Part shown: piece by piece, positions 25,448 through 33,223 of the stretch
Layout: the number at the start of each line of letters is the position of its first letter
How positions within the stretch are numbered: position 1 is the first letter of the stretch
Assembly: GCA_040901795.1 (NCBI GenBank)
Contig: JBBDYH010000044.1
Span: 1 to 37,607 of the forward strand
Origin: JBBDYH01 sp040901795
Lineage (GTDB): Bacteria; Planctomycetota; Planctomycetia; Pirellulales; JALHPA01
Length of the DNA: 37,607 nucleotides
Direction: 5' to 3'
Position numbers and translations under genes: made by a program
Notes under the pieces: model-generated
Databases searched by the model: none
Told to the model about the DNA's origin: nothing
Seen by the model: only the letters and a program-made list of their open reading frames with translations

Positions 25448-26917
25448 ATGTTGAAATTCGCGTACTATGGTTCGCTGTTGCTCGCGCTATATTCGGCGGT
25501 CCCTTCTACTGCCGCTGCTGAAGTTGCAACAGCCCCTCCCAACATCCTCTGGCTGATCGCCGAGGACTTCAGCCCTCATCTCGGTTGCTATGGCACCAAG
25601 GAAGTAACGACGCCGAACCTGGATCGCATGGCCGCCGAGGGAGTGCGGTACACGCGTTTTTTTGTCACGTGTCCGGTTTGTTCACCCAGCCGTTCAGCGT
25701 TCATGACCGGCATGTACCAGACGACGATCGGCGCCCATAACCATCGCTCGCATCGTGACGACGGCTACAAGCTCCCCGACGGCGTGCGGCTGCTTTCCGA
25801 CTGGATGCGAGATACCGGATATTTCAATGCCAACGTGCGGCAGTTTCCCGCAGCCGTCAAGTTTCGCGGCAGCGGCAAGACCGACTGGAATTTCGCGTAC
25901 GACGGCAAACCATTCGACTCGGACCAGTGGACCGACTTAAAGACGCATCAGCCATTCTTCGCGCAGGTGAACTTTCAGGAAACGCACCGGGCGTTCAACG
26001 CGCCAGAGAAAGCTGACCCGGCAAAGGTCGAGATCCCGCCGTACTATCCCGACCGTCCCCTGACACGCGAGGATTGGGCGAAGTACCTCGATGCGGCGAG
26101 CGAACTGGATCGTAAGGTGGGCGTCGTCCTCCGGCGACTCGAAGCCGATGGGCTGGCGGACAATACGGTGGTCGTCTTCTTCGGCGACAATGGCGAAGCG
26201 CACGTACGCGGTAAGCAGTTCTGCTACGACAGCGGGCTGCGCGTGCCCATGATCATCCGCTGGCCGAAGACGATTGCGGCGCCGAAGCATTTTAAGGCCG
26301 GCACGGTGGACGACCGCTTGCTGGCGGCGATTGACCTTGCGCCCACAATGCTCGCCATCGCGGGCGCCAAGAAGCCGACGAAGATGCAAGGGGAGATCTT
26401 CCTTGGCGACCAGACTGGCGAGCCGCGAAAGTATGTCTTTGGCGCCCGAGACCGCTGCGACGAGACGGTTTTTCGTTTTCGCACGGCCCGCGACGAGCAC
26501 TACCGCTATATCCGCAACTTCACGCCGGACCGGCCGTTCCTCCAAGCCAATAACTACAAAGAACGGCAGTACCCGGTCTGGAATCTCATCAAGGAATTGG
26601 CCAAAGAAGACAAACTCACGCCCGTTGAAGCCGTGCTCGCCGCGCCGACGATGCCTTCGGAGGAACTTTACGACCTCCAAGGCGACGCGCACGAGATCAA
26701 GAATCTTGCGAAATCGCCCGAACACAAGGAGGTTCTCGCTCGCATGCGGGCCGCGCTCGAACGCTGGATTGAGGAATCGAACGATCAAGGCCGCGAGCTG
26801 GAGCCGGCCGACCTGGCGGCGCGCAAGGGCGTCACCAAACCGACAACAAACCCGAACAAGGGATACGACGTGAACGGTAATCCGCCGGGTGGTGTGCCCC
26901 GTAAGACTGCCCGCTGA
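25448..26917 (+). CDS. Exported arylsulfatase-family sulfatase (type I, formylglycine)
   Basis: AGGAG seven bases before ATG 25448 fixes the start. The 489-residue product has a signal peptide ending near STAAA-EV (residue 24), then NILWLIAEDFSPHLGCYG with the metal-binding Asp40. CSPSR (78-82) is the formylglycine consensus (C-x-P-S-R), so Cys78 should be oxidised to the catalytic aldehyde by a maturase not seen here. GMYQTTIGAHNHRSH, VVVFFGDNGEAHVRGKQFCY and GLRVPMIIRWP are further sulfatase landmarks (the Asp/Asn of GDNGE completes the metal site). Planctomycetes use many such enzymes to desulfate algal or mucin glycans; the substrate is unknown. It is followed, 62 bases later, by a secreted propeller-like protein on the same strand. 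Confidence 0.95.
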   Translation: MLKFAYYGSLLLALYSAVPSTAAAEVATAPPNILWLIAEDFSPHLGCYGTKEVTTPNLDRMAAEGVRYTRFFVTCPVCSPSRSAFMTGMYQTTIGAHNHRSHRDDGYKLPDGVRLLSDWMRDTGYFNANVRQFPAAVKFRGSGKTDWNFAYDGKPFDSDQWTDLKTHQPFFAQVNFQETHRAFNAPEKADPAKVEIPPYYPDRPLTREDWAKYLDAASELDRKVGVVLRRLEADGLADNTVVVFFGDNGEAHVRGKQFCYDSGLRVPMIIRWPKTIAAPKHFKAGTVDDRLLAAIDLAPTMLAIAGAKKPTKMQGEIFLGDQTGEPRKYVFGARDRCDETVFRFRTARDEHYRYIRNFTPDRPFLQANNYKERQYPVWNLIKELAKEDKLTPVEAVLAAPTMPSEELYDLQGDAHEIKNLAKSPEHKEVLARMRAALERWIEESNDQGRELEPADLAARKGVTKPTTNPNKGYDVNGNPPGGVPRKTAR

Positions 26918-26979
26918 TTTGCGTCCATTCATGATCCATTTGCGGCTAAACCCTTTGATTGCCATTGCACCCCTGCACT

Positions 26980-28344
26980 GTGCGACAGCGCGCTACCGGA
27001 GTTCATATCGCTAACCACTCAATTATCTGTGTCGTCATGTGTGTGGTTGCTCTCCTGACGACAAACACACATGCGCAGCGGCGAGCGCGGGAGTTGACGT
27101 TCCCCCCGCAGCTTCCCGGCGGGAAGTCGGTTGTGACCGATCGCTCGACCGATTTTCTCGAAGCGCCCGCGACGTTACGAAACGACGTCGAGGTCGCCAA
27201 AACGCCGCCGACAATCGACTTCGCGTTGTTTCCGGGGCAGGACTATCCCGGCAAGCCGTGGTCCGCCTGGGGCGAGAGCATCGTTGCTAGCGGCAAGTAC
27301 TACGCCTCGATCGGCGATCATCTGGCACCGGCGGGCAATGCGTTCGTTTACGAATACGATCAAGAGCGCAAGACGTTTCGCAAGCTGCTCGATCTTGCGG
27401 CGCTCTTGAAACTTCCGGACGGCCATTACGCACCAGGCAAAATCCACACACGCCTCGATCTAGGGAGTGACGGCTGGCTGTACTGTGCCACGCACCGCGG
27501 ATCGACGCGCGTGACGACCGACGAGTACCACTACCGGGGCGATTGGATTGTTCGCTGTGATCCCAAGACGGGCAAAGCGGAGGTGGTCGCTCACGCTCCG
27601 GTGCCCAAGCATTGCATTCCCAACGGCGCGCTCGATCCGGCGCGGCTGATCTTCTACGGGGGCACGACGCCGGGCGCTCGCGCCGACGATCAAGGCGGCC
27701 AATTCTTTGCGTACGACGTAGCGGCGAAAAAGCTGCTCTACGCGGGACCGAACGGACCGAGCCGCTCAATGATCGTGGCGGCATCGACTGGCCGCGTCTA
27801 CTTCACACCCGGCAAGCAAGACTCACCGTTGTATCGGTTCGATCCTGCGACGCCGGAAACGCCGGTTCCACTCGACAAAACGATCGGCATCCGGGCCGCC
27901 ACGCGCGAGAGTCCCAATGGCAAAGTCTACACCGTTTCGAGTGGACAAGGGCGTCACGAGGCGATGCTATATGCGTTTGACACCAAGACGGAAACCGTGA
28001 CCGAGCTCGGTCCGGCGGCGGTGGGAACGCAAACGTACATCGCATCGATGTCTGCCGACGGCGCTGGCCGGTTCGTGTACTACGTGCCCGGCGCGCACGG
28101 CGGCAGCGACCGCGACGGCTCGCCATTGGTGCAGTTCGACACGCGAACGAAGCAAAAGAAGGTGGTCGCCTTCCTGCATCCGTTCTACGAGCAAAAATAC
28201 GGCTTCACGCCCAAGGGAACCTATAGCATCGCGGCCGATCCCAGTGGGGAGCGAGTGTTTATTACTTGGAACGTTTCCCGCGGCGGGCGGGCGTGGGATT
28301 GTTGCGCGCTTGCCGTGGTGCATGTCTCCCAGTCGGAGCGGTAA
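26980..28344 (+). CDS. Secreted beta-propeller-like protein of unknown function
   Basis: I choose GTG 26980 because it gives a proper signal peptide (basic start, then SIICVVMCVVALLTT, cleavage near NTHA-QR); ATG 27037 would leave almost no n-region. No Shine-Dalgarno is evident for either start. The mature part of roughly 425 residues holds repeated segments of the type FVYEYDQERKTFRKLLDL, WIVRCDPKTGKAEVVAHAPV, FFAYDVAAKKLLYAG, LYRFDPATPETPVPL, MLYAFDTKTETVTELGPAAV and LVQFDTRTKQKKVVAFL. This is a spacing of about 45-55 residues expected of a six- to eight-bladed propeller. Its position behind a sulfatase suggests a role in handling extracellular polysaccharide, which is inference. Confidence 0.8.
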   Translation: MRQRATGVHIANHSIICVVMCVVALLTTNTHAQRRARELTFPPQLPGGKSVVTDRSTDFLEAPATLRNDVEVAKTPPTIDFALFPGQDYPGKPWSAWGESIVASGKYYASIGDHLAPAGNAFVYEYDQERKTFRKLLDLAALLKLPDGHYAPGKIHTRLDLGSDGWLYCATHRGSTRVTTDEYHYRGDWIVRCDPKTGKAEVVAHAPVPKHCIPNGALDPARLIFYGGTTPGARADDQGGQFFAYDVAAKKLLYAGPNGPSRSMIVAASTGRVYFTPGKQDSPLYRFDPATPETPVPLDKTIGIRAATRESPNGKVYTVSSGQGRHEAMLYAFDTKTETVTELGPAAVGTQTYIASMSADGAGRFVYYVPGAHGGSDRDGSPLVQFDTRTKQKKVVAFLHPFYEQKYGFTPKGTYSIAADPSGERVFITWNVSRGGRAWDCCALAVVHVSQSER

Positions 28345-28362
28345 TCCGGCTGTGCGGACCAT

Positions 28363-28560
28363 CAGGTCCGGAGGACCGAAATGAAGTAGCCCCGGCCGTG
28401 AGGCCGGGGACAAAAGATCCCAACCACATCCGCAGGTCCGGAGGACCGACACTAAAGCTCAGCGGAAGTGCCGGTCCTCCGGACCTCACCGATCATTCTC
28501 AACCTCATTCCCGGCCCTCACGGGCCGGGCTATTACCTGTCGGCCCTCCGGGCCTTTAAG
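28363..28560. repeat. Cluster of GC-rich palindromic repeats
   Basis: CAGGTCCGGAGGACCG occurs at 28363-28378 and again at 28433-28448, and its near complement CGGTCCTCCGGACCT at 28472-28486. CCCCGGCCGTGAGGCCGGGG (28390-28409) and CCCGGCCCTCACGGGCCGGG (28510-28529) are further palindromes, as is TCGGCCCTCCGGGCC (28540). The whole 250-base gap before the DUF423 gene is made of such units and contains no gene. Confidence 0.85.
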
Positions 28561-28594
28561 AAGTCGCGCAGTCCAATTAGAACGGATCTTCTCC

Positions 28595-28984
28595 ATGACC
28601 GCAAAAACCTGCATCCTTTGCGGCGCCCTGCTCGGCGGCTTGGCGGTCGCACTCGGCGCATTCGGGGCGCACGGTGTGGAAGAGTATCTCGTTAAGCATA
28701 ACCAGTCAACCAACTACGAAACCGCGGTTCGCTATCAGATGTACCACGCGCTAGCTCTGGTGCTGGTTGGCATCCTTGCCGAACGCCGTCCTGGAAGAGC
28801 GCTCAATGTCGCCGGCTGGTGCTTTGTGGGCGGCATCGTGCTTTTCAGTGGAGCGCTCTATGGGATCGCGCTTGCTCGCGTCAGTCAGCTCGGTATGGTC
28901 GCACCCATCGGCGGTATCCTCCTCATTACCGGCTGGGCGGCGCTTGCTTTGTTCGCAATCTGGTCGAAAAGGATCGATTCCTAG
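28595..28984 (+). CDS. DUF423 (YgdD-like) small membrane protein
   Basis: The 129-residue integral membrane protein has four hydrophobic segments. It shows the DUF423 hallmarks GALLGGLAVALGAFGAHG (10-27), the YETAVRYQMYHALALVLVGI stretch (41-60) and GGIVLFSGALYGIALARVSQ with a closing PIGGILLITGWAALALFAIW. The family is widespread in bacteria and its function is not established. The gene is apparently single, with a repeat cluster upstream and a hairpin 20 bases after its stop. Confidence 0.92.
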   Translation: MTAKTCILCGALLGGLAVALGAFGAHGVEEYLVKHNQSTNYETAVRYQMYHALALVLVGILAERRPGRALNVAGWCFVGGIVLFSGALYGIALARVSQLGMVAPIGGILLITGWAALALFAIWSKRIDS

Positions 28985-29001
28985 CTAGTTGTTCCTGCCC
29001 C

Positions 29002-29039
29002 GGCGAGGGGAAGCGCGATTACAAATGCTTCCCCTCGCC
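29002..29039 (+). terminator. Hairpin after the DUF423 gene
   Basis: GGCGAGGGGAAGC pairs perfectly over 13 bp with GCTTCCCCTCGCC around a 12-base loop. The following tail (TTCAGGCTTCTCC) is only moderately T-rich, so it may be an attenuating hairpin or repeat serving the DUF423 gene and the convergent sigma-factor gene. Confidence 0.65.
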
Positions 29040-29102
29040 TTCAGGCTTCTCCGATTGACGGCTGCCGGATGCAACTGACCACTAGACCACCGACCATTAT
29101 CC

Positions 29103-29693
29103 TCACGCCGGCGCCAACTCAGCCAGCTCCGCCGCCAGACGCTTGCGCGCGACGTGCAGCCGCCGCTTGATGGTGCCGACCGGTGCATCGAACTCGTCGC
29201 TCATTTCCAAGAGCGACTGGCCGCGGACGTAAAACGCCTCGAGCGTTCGCCGGTCGAGCGTGCCGAGCTGCCGCAACCCCGCGCGCACCTGACGTCGCGT
29301 TTCGCTGGCCATGACTTGCCGGATCGGCGTGTCGCGATCCACGCATGAAGACTCGAACGCCTCGGGCTCGCTGGCGAACACCGGCCCGCGCCGTACCGCG
29401 CGGTTAATCGACATTCGCACCGCGATCGACCGCAGCCAGCCGGGAAAGCACTCGGGCTGCCGGAGCTGTTCCAGCTTTTCCAGTGCCTGGACAAACACCT
29501 CCTGGCACAGCTCCTGCGCCTCGGCGTGGTTGTTTAGCCGGCGGAAGGCAATCGCGTAGATCGTCCGCTCGAACCGCTCGGCCAGCTCGCCGAACGCCTC
29601 GCGGTCGCCGTCCTGCGCTGCGCACACCAACCCCGTCACCTCGGAGTTGGTGTTGTAGGCTTCTGTTTCCAGATTCTCCAGCACGGTAGCCAT
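29103..29693 (-). CDS. ECF-like RNA polymerase sigma factor
   Basis: ATG 29693 with GGAGAG upstream gives a 196-residue protein. Region 2 is at about 22-85 (AAQDGDREAFGELAERFERT, YAIAFRRLNNHAEAQELCQE, VFVQALEKLEQLRQPECFPG) and region 4 at about 130-190 (AGLRQLGTLDRRTLEAFYVR, SLLEMSDEFDAPVGTIKRRL, HVARKRLAAELAEL). No membrane anti-sigma gene follows, unlike the pair at 22107-23551. Upstream on the same strand, 161 bases away, is a small basic protein gene that could share its transcript. Confidence 0.92.
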   Translation of the reverse strand: MATVLENLETEAYNTNSEVTGLVCAAQDGDREAFGELAERFERTIYAIAFRRLNNHAEAQELCQEVFVQALEKLEQLRQPECFPGWLRSIAVRMSINRAVRRGPVFASEPEAFESSCVDRDTPIRQVMASETRRQVRAGLRQLGTLDRRTLEAFYVRGQSLLEMSDEFDAPVGTIKRRLHVARKRLAAELAELAPA

Positions 29694-29854
29694 GGTTCTC
29701 TCCAAAACCCATAAGAGGCGGAAAGCCGTTCGGACCAAGGGAAGGCCGAGTGCGGCTGCCGGCTTGCAAGCGGAAAGGACCTAGGAACCTTCTCCGCTCA
29801 GGAGCCGGCGCCCGTCGAATCGTTCGAGCTGATTCGCCCGCGCGGGCGATGGAC

Positions 29855-30145
29855 TCAGCTTCGTTCGACGGGTCCCACGCGCTGCGTCAAGAGACGCTGC
29901 GTCGCCACTGAGCACGGTTGCAGTCGACCGGGACTCATGCCCAGTGGCAGGAGATCGCGGTCGCGCCGTACTGCGGCTACGAGGCGCATGGTGAAGCGCA
30001 ATGCGGCCTGGCACGCGGTATAGGCGTGGCGGGCATGCCAGCGGCAGGGTTTATGCGAGCTGCGCTTGCCCGTCACGATGGCGGCGGCGTTATTGCGGAT
30101 GGCAAAAACGCGGCGAATCGTGGTAGCAAAATTAAACGTACGCAT
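29855..30145 (-). CDS. Small arginine-rich protein of unknown function
   Basis: A 96-residue frame starts MRTFNFATTIRRVFAIRNNA with AGGAG seven bases before ATG 30145, good planctomycete-like third-position GC, and no competing frame with support. It is strongly basic (many Arg; also Cys and His in KPCRWHARHAYTACQAAL) and has no membrane segment or motif I recognise. It lies upstream of the ECF-like sigma factor in the same direction. It could be a true small gene or a chance frame; the ribosome binding site tips me to the former. Confidence 0.55.
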   Translation of the reverse strand: MRTFNFATTIRRVFAIRNNAAAIVTGKRSSHKPCRWHARHAYTACQAALRFTMRLVAAVRRDRDLLPLGMSPGRLQPCSVATQRLLTQRVGPVERS

Positions 30146-30549
30146 GGCTCGCTCCTGCGCGTGGGCGCGCTTCTGGGAGAGAACAGAACAACAGTTAGCA
30201 CCGCTCCGTGCGGCGCCTGGAAATACAATCTAAACAGTGTCACAAAGCGGCGGGCATGTCAACCGGACACCTTTATCATCCTGAGCGAAGCGTCATCCTG
30301 AGCGAAGCGAAGGATCTCCTTACCACGCCACGAGATGCTTCGCTCCGCTCAGCATGACGGGGCTTAATGCGGACGTGTCAACTACGGCCGGCCAATGCTA
30401 AGACGCTGCATCGTCGCAAAGGTTCACGCGGCTCGCAGGAATTTCTCGAAATCTCAACCAAGCGACGTGGTTCGCTGCGATGTGCCATCGCTAAACGCTT
30501 GTCCGCCTTATGGTTAGCGATTCGTCATCCGGCGGCGAATGATTTTAAT
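30146..30549. other. Intergenic region, about 400 bases, with a dispersed repeat and no gene
   Basis: It lies between two minus-strand small genes. The central part is the TCATCCTGAGCGAAGCG repeat listed separately. The minus-strand sequence 30227-30260 contains TTGACA followed by AT-rich sequence that may be a promoter for the small Arg-rich gene, but the -10 is poor. No further reading frame is supported. Confidence 0.45.
30276..30358. repeat. Dispersed TCATCCTGAGCGAAGCG inverted repeat
   Basis: TCATCCTGAGCGAAGCG occurs twice in direct tandem (30276-30292, 30293-30309). It is answered by GAGATGCTTCGCTCCGCTCA and GCATGAC at 30332-30358 in inverted orientation. This motif is known as a common intergenic repeat in many bacterial phyla. 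Confidence 0.85.
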
Positions 30550-30792
30550 TCAACGCGATCCAGATGCCGTCGAGCTCAATGGCTCGACGGCGGTGACGTG
30601 CAGCAATGCGCAGATCTTAAAATGCGCCGGTACACCTTCGTCGGATTCGTCGATGCCAACTAAGATGTCCGAGCGGGTCAACAGCGCCATCTCAGGGTGC
30701 CCGACGTCGTATGTCTGCCCGCTCGACATCACAAGTCGAAAGGGCTTAAACGGACGTTGCGTCATCAGCTCTCGGAACGTTTGCAGGTTCAT
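30550..30792 (-). CDS. Small conserved planctomycete protein, unknown function
   Basis: The 80-residue protein starts MNLQTFRELMTQRPFKPFRL. The pattern R-P-F-x-P-F followed by SSGQTYDVGHPEMALLTRSD and a closing ALLHVTAVEPL is one I recognise from many short planctomycete proteins of unknown role. No Shine-Dalgarno precedes ATG 30792, so the start is taken from the family pattern. There is no signal peptide or membrane segment, so it is probably cytoplasmic. It lies downstream of the EamA transporter gene on the same strand. Confidence 0.75.
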   Translation of the reverse strand: MNLQTFRELMTQRPFKPFRLVMSSGQTYDVGHPEMALLTRSDILVGIDESDEGVPAHFKICALLHVTAVEPLSSTASGSR

Positions 30793-30886
30793 GATCGCAA
30801 TTTTACTACAGAGGGGGCACTGTGTCGATTGTCAAACCGAAACCCCAAAGGCACATCGATTGTCAAAGCGCAGGCCCTTAGAAACT

Positions 30887-31774
30887 CTATCCATTACCGC
30901 GACGCGCCTGCTGCCAACCGTACGACAGTGACAGACCTACGAGAATCACTGATGCCCCGACAATGGTCCACCAGGCGGGCACTTCGCCGCGCGTGAAGTA
31001 CGCCCAGACCGGTAGAAGAATCGGCTCCAACAGGCCCAGGGCAACCGCCTCATTTCCGGAAATATGCTTCAGCCCCCAACCGAAGAGCAGGTAAGGCAGC
31101 GCCATCTGAAAGAAGCCAAACGCCGCCAGCACGGCCAGCTCCTGCCCGATCGGCCAATGGCCAAAATAGAGCGCGAAGGGGAGCAGTACCGCCACGGTAC
31201 CAACCTGGTTGATGACTACCAACCAGGCGGAGTCCTCGGTGCGCAGCTTGCGCAAGAACAGAACCACGCCCGCATAGCCAAAGGCCGATGCCAGCGCATA
31301 CAGTGCGCCCCATTCGATCTGGCTGCGAAGCTCGAACGACAGAATCGTCGACAGGCCGATCAGACAGCAGACGAGCGGCACGAGATCGCGGCCGCGAACC
31401 GGCTCGCGCAGCCAAAGCACACCGATCAGAAAAACCCACCAGGGAGCGGTGTTCTGCAGCCAAATGGCGTTGGCCGCCGTGGTGAGCGACATCGCGGTCA
31501 AGTACAGTCCGCTCATGCCGCCGAAGCAGATCGACATCGGCAGCATCGACCAGCGCCAGCTTGGCCGCCGCACGAACGGCAGGATCAGAATCGCCGCGAA
31601 CAGCGCTCGCCAAAAGGCGATTTGCACTCCGCGCGACTCGGCCGGCCAGGTGTCGAAGAGAGGCAGCTTGGCGAAGAACCCGCTTGTGCTCCAGAGGACC
31701 GCCGCGGCGATCACCGCCAGGCGCGCGAGCACTCGCTGCTTGGCGGCTTCATCGCTGGCAGGCAAGTGGTTCAT
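30887..31774 (-). CDS. EamA/DMT-family transporter, ten predicted helices
   Basis: The 295-residue inner-membrane protein has two tandem EamA halves: AVIAAAVLWSTSGFFAKLPL, IAFWRALFAAILILPFVRRP, GGMSGLYLTAMSLTTAANAI, WLQNTAPWWVFLIGVLWLRE, then FGYAGVVLFLRKL, LAVLAAFGFFQMALPYLLFG, WGLKHISGNEAVALGLLEPI and VGASVILVGLSLSYGWQQ. Such proteins export metabolites such as amino acids; specificity is unknown. The N-terminal 20 residues (MNHLPASDEAAKQRVLARLA) are mirrored, at protein and DNA level, by a fragment at 36172-36234 in the duplicated locus. Confidence 0.92.
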   Translation of the reverse strand: MNHLPASDEAAKQRVLARLAVIAAAVLWSTSGFFAKLPLFDTWPAESRGVQIAFWRALFAAILILPFVRRPSWRWSMLPMSICFGGMSGLYLTAMSLTTAANAIWLQNTAPWWVFLIGVLWLREPVRGRDLVPLVCCLIGLSTILSFELRSQIEWGALYALASAFGYAGVVLFLRKLRTEDSAWLVVINQVGTVAVLLPFALYFGHWPIGQELAVLAAFGFFQMALPYLLFGWGLKHISGNEAVALGLLEPILLPVWAYFTRGEVPAWWTIVGASVILVGLSLSYGWQQARRGNG

Positions 31775-32067
31775 GGTCGAACATCATCGCCCGACGTGGT
31801 CAACATGCCAAGCCTTACCGATGCGGACAACCGCAAGTGAGCGTGGTGTCAAGCAGCCAGCTTTTGCTCAAGTGCTAGTGCAAGTGAGTTGCTACGCGAT
31901 TGCCCTTTGGTTAGGATGATCTCCGGCCGTTGCTCGGTGCAGAACGATTCATCCTTCTAATTGGAATGTGCTCTGGAACGCTGCTCATTCGTTGCACCGC
32001 TGTTACTCTTTGCGGTGTTTTCGACGACGGCACTGGCGATGATCGCTACAACTCAGAGGAGCAGCCG
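31775..32067. other. Intergenic region with a gene remnant, about 290 bases
   Basis: The gap separates the divergent EamA gene from the first HAF/PEP-CTERM gene. Its right third carries a remnant of the family A signal-peptide coding region (31975-32036). The left part, just after the EamA start, matches the sequence left of the third family A gene (CATCATCGCCCG and ATGCCAAGC shared). Positions 31830-31970 show nothing I can name. Confidence 0.7.
31975..32036 (+). pseudogene. Remnant of a family A gene: signal-peptide coding region only
   Basis: GAACGCTGCTCATTCGTTGC through CGACGACGGCACTGGC closely follows the opening of the two family A genes at 33224 and 36452 (each ATGAAACGCTG(C/T)TCACTGGTTG..., then TTTGCGGTGTT(T/G)TCGACGACGG). 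The start codon is no longer ATGAAA, the frame is disturbed, and the sequence ends at the signal-peptide cleavage site. Family B1 begins 31 bases later, so everything else of this A copy has been deleted. Confidence 0.8.
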
Positions 32068-33144
32068 ATGCTAAAGCTTTCACGCCTCGCGTTGCCAGTG
32101 TTACTATTCATCGCCAGTGACTTGCGGTCGGCCGAGCCGTCGTTTACCCCGCTGCCGGATCTGCCGGGTGGCGGTGTGGGCACGTTTGTCATCGCGCTAT
32201 CGGCCAATGGTGAAGTCGCCGTAGGGTTTAGTAGGAGTGACTTAAATCCGAACTTCGAAAGTGCGGGCTACCCGTTTCGCTGGACCGCCGACACCGGCAT
32301 GGTGGCCTTATCCGAATTCCCCGGCCATGCGAATGGCGTATCGGCGGACGGGTCGGTCGTGGTTGGGTCCACGAGTGTGCCCGGTTCTAAGGTTGGCGCT
32401 TTTCGCTGGACGGCTGGCGCCGACATTGTCCTCCTCGAGGGAGTAAACGAGACAGGCCGAGACCACGCTTACAGCGTTTCGGATGATGGCAGGTTCGTAG
32501 GTGGCTTGAGTTCCAGCGGCAGTCTAATCGAAGCTCGGGCTGTTCGCTGGGTGGATGGCGGATCGCCAATGGAGCTGGGCGTCCCGACAACACTCCCGGT
32601 TTTTGTCTCCGCGGATGGTTCGATAGCCGCTGGAACCGATACGACACCCTTCGCATTCGACGCTTTCCGCTGGACTGCCGCTGAAGGCGTCACCTCATTG
32701 GGCACATCGAGTTCGGTAAGGGACATGACGCCGGACGGGCGTGTGATTGTAGGCGCTGGGTTCCGCTGGACACTCGAAGGAGGTTTGGCCGCATTGCCCT
32801 TTAATGCAGAAGCCATGTCTGACGATGGAAGCGTGATGGTCGGGACAATCTTTGGCAGCACCCGACCGGGAATCTGGTTCGACGGCACAGTCGTCGATCT
32901 GCAACCGTATCTTACCGGGCTAGGGTTGGACTTGACTGGCTGGACGTTAGGCAACGTTGATGTCATCTCGGGGGATGGCATGACGATCGCCGGGCGCGGG
33001 CTGCCTCCCGATCCGTCAATGTCCGGCGCTTGGATTGCGACCATTCCCGAGCCGTCCACCTGGCTGCTGGGAGGAATCGCCCTTTCAACCGCCGCTATTG
33101 GTGTTCTGTTGCGGCGCCGAAGAGCGCTATGTGCCGCGAGGTGA
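32068..33144 (+). CDS. HAF-repeat protein with PEP-CTERM anchor (family B, copy 1)
   Basis: ATG 32068, with GAGGAG about ten bases upstream, starts a 358-residue protein. A signal peptide (MLKLSRLALPVLLFIASDLR-SAEPSF) is followed by FTPLPDLPGGGVGTFVIALS and several repeats of about 40-50 residues with the pattern VSADGSVVVG...AFRWTAG (SVSDDGRFVGG, FVSADGSIAAG, MTPDGRVIVG, MSDDGSVMVG), the HAF extracellular repeat type. The C-terminus is a PEP-CTERM: IPEPSTWLLGGIALSTAAIG then LLRRRRA. It closely resembles family B2 at 34856-35953, including the DPSMSGAWIATIPEPS end. The function of these repeats is not established. It lies between a dead and a frameshifted copy of family A. Confidence 0.93.
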   Translation: MLKLSRLALPVLLFIASDLRSAEPSFTPLPDLPGGGVGTFVIALSANGEVAVGFSRSDLNPNFESAGYPFRWTADTGMVALSEFPGHANGVSADGSVVVGSTSVPGSKVGAFRWTAGADIVLLEGVNETGRDHAYSVSDDGRFVGGLSSSGSLIEARAVRWVDGGSPMELGVPTTLPVFVSADGSIAAGTDTTPFAFDAFRWTAAEGVTSLGTSSSVRDMTPDGRVIVGAGFRWTLEGGLAALPFNAEAMSDDGSVMVGTIFGSTRPGIWFDGTVVDLQPYLTGLGLDLTGWTLGNVDVISGDGMTIAGRGLPPDPSMSGAWIATIPEPSTWLLGGIALSTAAIGVLLRRRRALCAAR

Positions 33145-33223
33145 GCAATTGAAAGCCCGAATCTTTCGGTTTCGATGATGGCGGTTCACTCTGTACGAAA
33201 CATTCAGCCAAAAGAATACCCTC

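Noticed and set aside
25937..26965. 342-codon frame antisense to the sulfatase
   Set aside because: Shadow of the sulfatase gene; Arg/Val-rich composition without motifs.
30276..30358. Short direct repeats that could suggest a CRISPR array
   Set aside because: Only two adjacent direct copies without spacers, plus an inverted copy; it is a known dispersed repeat.
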